Below, one piece after another: positions 56,962-63,308 of a stretch of 63,308 nucleotides of DNA; position 1 is the first letter of the stretch, and each line of letters opens with the position of its first letter. Source of the DNA: Candidatus Blautia stercoravium (lineage in GTDB: Bacteria; Bacillota; Clostridia; Lachnospirales; Lachnospiraceae); assembly GCA_019114495.1 (NCBI GenBank), contig DXFK01000112.1, positions 1-63,308 on the forward strand. The letters are read 5' to 3'. Both the position numbers and the translations under genes were made by a program. The notes under the pieces were generated by a model, which did not search any database, was not told where the DNA came from, and worked only from the letters and a program-made list of their open reading frames with translations.

Positions 56962-59505
56962 ATGAAGGAAAAATTTGATGTGACAGGTATGACTTGCTCG
57001 GCCTGCTCTTCCAGAGTAGAAAAATGCGTCCGCAGGCTGGAAGGGGTAAAAGAGGTCAGTGTCAATCTTCTGACCAACAGTATGCAGGTGGAATATGATG
57101 ATAAAATTCTGAAGGAACAGGGAATTATAGAGGCAGTCGTACATGCCGGATACGGTGCGTCTCCGGCAACAGACGCGTCGGAAGCAAGAGGAAAGGCACA
57201 AAATGCAGAACTGGAAAAAGCCAATCCCGTCCAGGAACATTTGATGGAGATGAAGAAGAGGACTATCTGGTCGTTAATATTCCTGATTCCTCTGATGTAT
57301 GTATCCATGGGACATATGGCAGGTCTGCCTTTGCCAGCCTATCTTTCGGGAATGGAAAATGCGGTAGCCTTTGCGTTTACACAGTTTCTGCTGTGTCTGC
57401 CCGTATTGTACATGAATCGGGCCTATTTCAGCAAGGGCTTCAGCACTCTGCTTCATGGCTCGCCCAACATGGATACTCTGATTGCAGTAGGTTCCGGTGC
57501 ATCGCTGATTTATGGAATCTTTGCCATTTACCGCATGGGATATGGATTGGGCGTACAGGATTTTGAACTGGTGAACCAATATCGTCATGATTTGTATTTT
57601 GAATCTTCGGTGATGATTCTGGCATTGATTAACATCGGGAAGTATCTGGAGGCACGTTCTAAGGGAAAGACGGGAGACGCCTTGAAAAAACTGATGGATT
57701 TGGCGCCGAAGACAGCGCTTGCAGAGCGAAACGGTGTGGTGACAGAGATTCCCGCACAGGAGATACTGCCGGGAGATATTCTGCATGTAAAACCGGGAAA
57801 AAGTGTGCCTGCAGATGGGGTGATTCTGGAAGGCAGTACCAGTGTGGATGAGGCAGCAATTACGGGAGAGAGTATTCCTGTATTTAAAGCTGCGGGCGAC
57901 CAAGTAATTGCGGCTACTATGAACAAAACCGGATTTTTCAAAATGCAGGCAGATAAAACAGGGGACGATACGGTATTCTCCCAGATTATCCGGCTGGTGG
58001 AGGACGCCAGCGCCAGCAAGGCCCCTATTGCCAGAATGGCGGATAAGATTGCAGGTATTTTTGTTCCGGTGGTTATGGGAATTGCACTGGTTACCGTTGC
58101 AGTGTGGCTGCTTCTTGGTGCAGGATTTGAATTTGCGCTTTCCTGCGGCATTGCTGTGCTGGTGATTTCCTGCCCCTGTGCTTTGGGTCTGGCTACACCG
58201 GTTGCCATTATGGTAGGTACCGGAAAGGGGGCAGAAAACGGCATACTGATTAAGTCCGGAGAAGCCCTGGAAGTGGCGCACAATATTCAGAGCGTGGTAC
58301 TGGACAAGACGGGAACTATTACCCAGGGAAAACCCGTGGTTACAGATATTCATCCGGTGCATACAAGTCGGCAAAAGCTGTTGGAAATTGCAGGGGCTTT
58401 GGAAATGAAAAGCGAGCACCCCCTGGCAGAAGCCATTCTGACAAAGGTAAAAGAGGAAAATACAGTTTTGCCGGAGACGGAAAATTTTCTGGCAGCAACG
58501 GGAAAAGGCGTGCAGGCAGTTATAGAAGGACGAACCTACTATGCAGGGAATAGCAAGCTGATGGAAGAGCATCAGATTGACTGCAGGGAAATACAGCCTC
58601 TCATGGAAAAACTGGCAGCAGATGGCAAAACACCCCTGATTTTTGCTGATGAAAAGGAGGTACTGGGCGTTATCGGAGCCGCAGATGTAGTAAAACCAAC
58701 CAGTGCACAGGCTGTAAAAGAGTTGAAAAAACTGGGGATTCGGGTTATTATGCTTACAGGGGATAATACCAGAACGGCAAAGGCCATTCAGAAGCAGCTG
58801 GATATTGATACCGTTATCGCAGAGGTACTGCCGCAGGATAAAGAAAGAGAAGTAGCAAATATCCAAGAATCCGGACAGGTAGTGGCAATGGTAGGAGACG
58901 GCATCAACGATGCACCGGCCCTTGCCAGAGCAGATGTGGGCATTGCCATTGGCGCAGGAACAGATGTAGCCATTGAGAGTGCAGATATAGTCCTGATGAA
59001 AAATGATTTGCTGGATGCGGTGACTGCCATTCGTCTGAGTAAGGTCGTTATCCGTAATATTAAGCAGAATCTGTTTTGGGCCTTTTTCTATAATACCTGC
59101 GGAATTCCGTTGGCAGCAGGTCTGCTCTATCCGATGTTTGGAGTAAAATTAAGCCCCATGTTTGGAGCGGCGGCCATGAGTCTCAGCAGCCTGTTTGTTG
59201 TATCCAATGCCCTGAGACTGCGGTTTTTCCAGGCTTTGAAAGCGCCGCAGAGAATAGAAGAAAATGCCGCACAGGCGGTTGAAGATAAGGAGGAAAAAAT
59301 GATGTATACGATGAAAATTGAAGGAATGATGTGTCAGCACTGCCAGGCAGCAGTGACAAAGGCTTTAAATGCGCTGGAAGGCGTAAAAGCAGAGGTGAAT
59401 CTGGAGAAAAAAGAGGCTTATGTGGAAGCCGAGGAGAAGGTAACAAAAGAAGAATTGACAAAAGCAGTAGAAGAGGCAGGTTACGAAGTAGTCTCAGTGG
59501 AGTAA
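56962..59505 (+). CDS. copA: Copper-exporting P1B-type ATPase with N- and C-terminal metal-binding domains (847 aa)
   Basis: N-terminal HMA domain 'GMTCSACS' (C12, C15), eight transmembrane helices, 'TGES' actuator, 'ISCPCALGLATP' with C404-P-C406, phosphorylation motif D448-KTGT, 'SEHPLAEA' (HP locus), 'GDGINDAPALARADVG'. After the last helices a flexible acidic linker leads to a second HMA domain at the very C-terminus ('IEGMMCQHCQAAV'). A C-terminal HMA is unusual in CopA. A strong Shine-Dalgarno and ATG lie in frame before it (see nested entry). ATG 56962 with GAGGAAG is preferred over GTG 56956. Confidence 0.93.
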   Translation: MKEKFDVTGMTCSACSSRVEKCVRRLEGVKEVSVNLLTNSMQVEYDDKILKEQGIIEAVVHAGYGASPATDASEARGKAQNAELEKANPVQEHLMEMKKRTIWSLIFLIPLMYVSMGHMAGLPLPAYLSGMENAVAFAFTQFLLCLPVLYMNRAYFSKGFSTLLHGSPNMDTLIAVGSGASLIYGIFAIYRMGYGLGVQDFELVNQYRHDLYFESSVMILALINIGKYLEARSKGKTGDALKKLMDLAPKTALAERNGVVTEIPAQEILPGDILHVKPGKSVPADGVILEGSTSVDEAAITGESIPVFKAAGDQVIAATMNKTGFFKMQADKTGDDTVFSQIIRLVEDASASKAPIARMADKIAGIFVPVVMGIALVTVAVWLLLGAGFEFALSCGIAVLVISCPCALGLATPVAIMVGTGKGAENGILIKSGEALEVAHNIQSVVLDKTGTITQGKPVVTDIHPVHTSRQKLLEIAGALEMKSEHPLAEAILTKVKEENTVLPETENFLAATGKGVQAVIEGRTYYAGNSKLMEEHQIDCREIQPLMEKLAADGKTPLIFADEKEVLGVIGAADVVKPTSAQAVKELKKLGIRVIMLTGDNTRTAKAIQKQLDIDTVIAEVLPQDKEREVANIQESGQVVAMVGDGINDAPALARADVGIAIGAGTDVAIESADIVLMKNDLLDAVTAIRLSKVVIRNIKQNLFWAFFYNTCGIPLAAGLLYPMFGVKLSPMFGAAAMSLSSLFVVSNALRLRFFQALKAPQRIEENAAQAVEDKEEKMMYTMKIEGMMCQHCQAAVTKALNALEGVKAEVNLEKKEAYVEAEEKVTKEELTKAVEEAGYEVVSVE
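59299..59505 (+). CDS. Possible nested CopZ-like copper chaperone (internal start in copA, 67-68 aa)
   Basis: AAGGAGG (59287-59293) lies five bases before ATG 59299 and eight before ATG 59302, both in the copA frame. The product would be a single HMA domain with 'GMMCQHC', the size of free CopZ chaperones, which carry Cu(I) to the CopA pump. Whether the internal start is used is not known; the alternative is that the site is a relic of a former copA-copZ boundary that lost its stop codon. Confidence 0.45.
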   Translation: MMYTMKIEGMMCQHCQAAVTKALNALEGVKAEVNLEKKEAYVEAEEKVTKEELTKAVEEAGYEVVSVE

Positions 59506-59532
59506 GAGAAAGGATTTGGGAAAGGGAAAATT

Positions 59533-60069
59533 ATGATTCGAGTAGGAATGGGATATGATGTTCATAAACTTACTGAGGGCAGAGACCTGATTCTGGGCGG
59601 AGTGTACATTCCATGGGAAAAGGGACTTCTGGGACACTCTGACGCGGATGTTGTGGTACATGCCATTATGGACGCCCTTTTGGGAGCTGCGGCCCTCCGT
59701 GATATTGGAAGGCATTTTCCGGATACAGACCCTCAGTATAAGGGGATTTCCAGCATCAAGCTTTTACAGCATGTAGGGAAACTGCTGGAAGAAAGCATGT
59801 ATGTGATTAATAATATTGACGCCACCATTATAGCGCAGAAACCCAAACTTCTGCCCTATATAGACAACATGATTGCCAATGTGGCTCAGGCGCTGCATAT
59901 CAGCAAAAATCAGGTGAATATCAAAGCGACTACAGAGGAGGGGCTGGGCTTTACGGGAAGCCAGGAAGGGATTTCCGCCCAGGCGGTCTGCGCTCTGACT
60001 CATGTGCAGGATTTGATGGGAGATGACAGAATACAAGGAGGCTGCGGCAGATGCTGCGGCAGGGAGTAA
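59533..60069 (+). CDS. ispF: 2-C-Methyl-D-erythritol 2,4-cyclodiphosphate synthase (178 aa)
   Basis: MEP-pathway isoprenoid enzyme, trimeric with zinc. Seen: 'GMGYDVHKL' (D and H ligands), '[20 protein letters not shown]', '[14 protein letters not shown]', '[14 protein letters not shown]' and '[12 protein letters not shown]'. The core ends near residue 158; a 20-residue tail ends in '[10 protein letters not shown]', encoded by a tandem 12-base repeat. That tail is not part of the family. Confidence 0.93.
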   Translation: MIRVGMGYDVHKLTEGRDLILGGVYIPWEKGLLGHSDADVVVHAIMDALLGAAALRDIGRHFPDTDPQYKGISSIKLLQHVGKLLEESMYVINNIDATIIAQKPKLLPYIDNMIANVAQALHISKNQVNIKATTEEGLGFTGSQEGISAQAVCALTHVQDLMGDDRIQGGCGRCCGRE

Positions 60070-60075
60070 AAGAAA

Positions 60076-61632
60076 ATGAGTATTTTAAACGTGCAGAATT
60101 TATCCCACGGTTTTGGTGATCGTGCTATTTTCCAGGATGTTTCTTTCCGCTTATTAAAAGGAGAGCACATCGGACTGGTAGGGGCCAACGGCGAGGGAAA
60201 ATCTACCTTTATGAATATTATTACCGGAAAACTGATGCCTGACGAAGGGAAAATCGAATGGGCGAAAAACGTGCGGGTGGGTTATCTGGATCAGCATACC
60301 GTACTGGAAAAAGGCATGACTATCCGGGACGTACTGAAATCCGCCTTTGCCTGGCTCTTTGAACTGGAAGAGCAGATGAACCAGATTTGTGATAAAATGG
60401 GCGAGGCTTCCGAAGACGAGCTGACGAAAATGATGGAAGAGCTGGGAACCATACAGGATTTGCTCACCATGCACGATTTCTATATTATTGACAGTAAAGT
60501 GGAAGAAGTGGGACGGGCTCTTGGCTTAACAGCCATTGGTCTGGATAAAGATGTGACGGATTTAAGCGGGGGTCAGAGAACAAAGATTCTTCTGGGAAAA
60601 CTGCTTTTGGAAAAACCGGATATTCTCCTTTTGGACGAGCCTACCAACTATTTGGATGTGGAGCACATTGAATGGCTGAAACGCTATCTCCAGGAATATG
60701 AGAATGCTTTCGTTCTTATTTCTCATGATATTCCGTTTTTAAACAGTGTGGTGAATCTGATTTACCATATGGACAATCAGGAGTTAAACCGGTATGTGGG
60801 AGACTATGACCACTTCCAGGAGGTTTATGCGGTGAAAAAGGCACAGCTTGAAGCTGCTTACAACCGTCAGCAGCAGGAAATCAGCGAACTGAAGGACTTT
60901 GTGGCGAGAAACAAAGCCCGGGTGGCAACCAGGAATATGGCCATGTCCAGACAGAAAAAGCTGGATAAAATGGATGTTATTGAACTGGCAAAGGAAAAGC
61001 CAAAACCGGAATTTCATTTTAAGACAGCCAGAACACCCAGCCGTTTTGTGGTGGAAACAGAGGATTTAATTATTGGATATGATGAGCCTCTTTCCAAATC
61101 CTTGAATCTGCGGGTGGAAAGAGGGGAGAAAATTGTACTTACCGGGTCCAATGGTATTGGAAAAACCACTCTTTTGAAAAGTATTCTGGGATTGATTCCG
61201 GCGCTTTCCGGAAAGGTGCAGTTGGGAGATTATCTGGAAATCGGATACTTTGAACAGGAAATGCCAAAAGGAAATAAAAATACCTGTATTCAGGAAATAT
61301 GGGATGTGTTTCCTTCCTATACCCAGTACGAAGTACGGGCAGCACTGGCAAAATGCGGACTTACCACAAAACATATTGAAAGCCTGGTGCGAGTGTTAAG
61401 CGGCGGAGAGCAGGCAAAAGTACGGCTCTGCAAAATTATGAACAGAGAGAGCAATGTGCTGATTTTGGACGAGCCTACGAATCATTTGGATGTGGAGGCA
61501 AAGGACGAATTAAAGCGGGCATTAAAAGAGTACAAGGGAACCATTCTTATGGTGTGCCATGAACCGGAATTCTACGAAGGGCTTGCCACGGATGTGTGGG
61601 ACTGTTCTTCCTGGACCACCAGGATACAGTGA
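60076..61632 (+). CDS. ABC-F family ATPase (518 aa)
   Basis: Cytoplasmic protein with two ABC domains and no membrane part. First: 'GLVGANGEGKSTF', 'LSGGQRTKILLGKLLLEKP', 'LLLDEPTNYLDVEH'. Second: 'LTGSNGIGKTTLL', 'LSGGEQAKVRLCKIM', 'LILDEPTNHLDVEA'. The linker (about 240-320) is charged, as in ABC-F proteins that act at the ribosomal E site. Both catalytic glutamates follow LLLD/LILD. No antibiotic-resistance subfamily can be named from sequence alone; a translation factor role is likeliest. Confidence 0.9.
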   Translation: MSILNVQNLSHGFGDRAIFQDVSFRLLKGEHIGLVGANGEGKSTFMNIITGKLMPDEGKIEWAKNVRVGYLDQHTVLEKGMTIRDVLKSAFAWLFELEEQMNQICDKMGEASEDELTKMMEELGTIQDLLTMHDFYIIDSKVEEVGRALGLTAIGLDKDVTDLSGGQRTKILLGKLLLEKPDILLLDEPTNYLDVEHIEWLKRYLQEYENAFVLISHDIPFLNSVVNLIYHMDNQELNRYVGDYDHFQEVYAVKKAQLEAAYNRQQQEISELKDFVARNKARVATRNMAMSRQKKLDKMDVIELAKEKPKPEFHFKTARTPSRFVVETEDLIIGYDEPLSKSLNLRVERGEKIVLTGSNGIGKTTLLKSILGLIPALSGKVQLGDYLEIGYFEQEMPKGNKNTCIQEIWDVFPSYTQYEVRAALAKCGLTTKHIESLVRVLSGGEQAKVRLCKIMNRESNVLILDEPTNHLDVEAKDELKRALKEYKGTILMVCHEPEFYEGLATDVWDCSSWTTRIQ

Positions 61633-61729
61633 TAAATGAAATAGATGTAGGCAAAAGTTTCAATTACATTTTATAAAATTGTGGAATATAAGATATAATT
61701 AAAAAATATGCAGGAAATGAAAAATAAAC

Positions 61730-61758
61730 TTGCAAAAATTAGAATATGGCTTTATAAT
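61730..61758 (+). promoter_or_regulatory. gdhA promoter
   Basis: TTGCAA (61730-61735), 17 bases, TATAAT (61753-61758). The rest of the 170-base gap is A+T-rich without other clear elements. Confidence 0.75.
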
Positions 61759-61772
61759 ACAAACCATAATAA

Positions 61773-63137
<1,365 letters not shown>

Positions 63138-63168
63138 TCCATAAATTAATAGAATATAACTCCGCATA

Positions 63169-63220
63169 GAAACACCCCGGTTGGGAGAAACACCTCCTGG
63201 CCGGGGTGTTTCGCTTTTTT
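63169..63220 (+). terminator. Strong terminator after gdhA
   Basis: GAAACACCCCGG (63169-63180) and CCGGGGTGTTTC (63201-63212) form a perfect 12-base stem, with an inner GGGAG/CTCC stem, followed by GCTTTTTT. Confidence 0.9.
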
Positions 63221-63238
63221 CGCAAAGTGAAATTTGAA

Positions 63239-63266
63239 TTGACACAAAATGAAATCTGCGTATAAT
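63239..63266 (+). promoter_or_regulatory. Promoter of the next gene
   Basis: TTGACA (63239-63244), 16 bases, TATAAT (63261-63266). Confidence 0.75.
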
Positions 63267-63302
63267 TTAAAAAAACGAATTTTTTAATTCCATAGAGGAG
63301 TG

Positions 63303-63308
63303 ATGTCA
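63303..63308 (+). CDS. Start of a gene continuing beyond the window
   Basis: ATG at 63303 with GAGGAG (63295-63300) just upstream and a good promoter before it. Only two codons are visible, so nothing can be said about the product. Confidence 0.4.

Noticed and set aside
57274-58866. A 530-codon open frame on the minus strand inside copA
   Set aside because: It is antisense to a fully conserved P-type ATPase, has no ribosome site, and its product is an odd mix rich in C, H, N and Q with no family resemblance.

Overview
The window reads as ordinary chromosomal DNA of an endospore-forming, low-to-mid GC Firmicute. It is most likely a Lachnospiraceae (Blautia / Ruminococcus-like) gut anaerobe. 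Reasons: a one-polypeptide PurL of 1255 residues; a division cluster merged with sporulation genes (spoVD, spoVE, spoIIGA, sigE); a Spo0E-like peptide; a YlmC/YmxH protein; a PASTA kinase; Shine-Dalgarno sites of the AGGAGG type; and many TTGACA/TATAAT promoters. The family-level placement is inference, since no rRNA is present. I found no tRNA, rRNA, CRISPR array, insertion sequence or prophage.

Layout. (1) 1-5.8 kb: accessory envelope genes (3' end of a YfhO-type protein, two convergent overlapping DUF6020-type membrane proteins) and a lone AAA-ATPase/PD-(D/E)XK protein. (2) 5.9-12 kb: a LysR regulator with an MFS transporter, divergent from purL. (3) 12.3-16.9 kb: a complete YfhO-type protein, a tRNA-dihydrouridine synthase and a TIM-barrel sugar isomerase-like protein. 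(4) 16.9-31.1 kb: two tightly packed housekeeping runs, murE-priA-def-fmt-rsmB-rlmN-stp-prkC and rsgA-rpe-thiN-ychF-spo0E-like, coupling wall synthesis, replication restart, translation start, rRNA methylation and Ser/Thr signalling. (5) 31.2-44.6 kb: the dcw cluster mraZ-rsmH-ftsL-pbpB-spoVD-mraY-murD-spoVE-murA-ftsQ-ftsZ, lacking murE, murF, murG, murC and ftsA. (6) 44.6-48.2 kb: divergent aroE/aroD, then spoIIGA-sigE behind a Spo0A-type promoter. (7) 48.3-49.5 kb: an SPFH membrane protein plus a ribbon-helix-helix protein behind a striking three-site tandem operator. (8) 49.6-55.7 kb: ketogluconate/hexuronate and arabinose catabolism (IclR regulator, eda, kdgK, a second PfkB kinase, ymxH, araR, araD). 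(9) 55.8-63.3 kb: ZIP transporter, csoR-copA copper efflux, ispF, an ABC-F ATPase and gdhA.

The most rewarding signals are regulatory. These are: a perfect internal Shine-Dalgarno and start codon inside copA that could release a free CopZ-like chaperone; the 11-bp-phased TGATATCA operator ahead of the SPFH/RHH pair; MraZ boxes at exact 10-bp spacing; a spoIIG promoter with 21-bp spacing and an upstream 0A box; terminators placed just before spoVD and spoVE so that the sporulation genes look insulated within the division cluster; a ymxH ribosome-binding site buried in a terminator hairpin; and a KTA instead of KTG motif in the SpoVD-like penicillin-binding protein. I saw no obvious wholly new multi-gene system. 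The SPFH/RHH operon and the nested copZ are the best candidates for something under-described.
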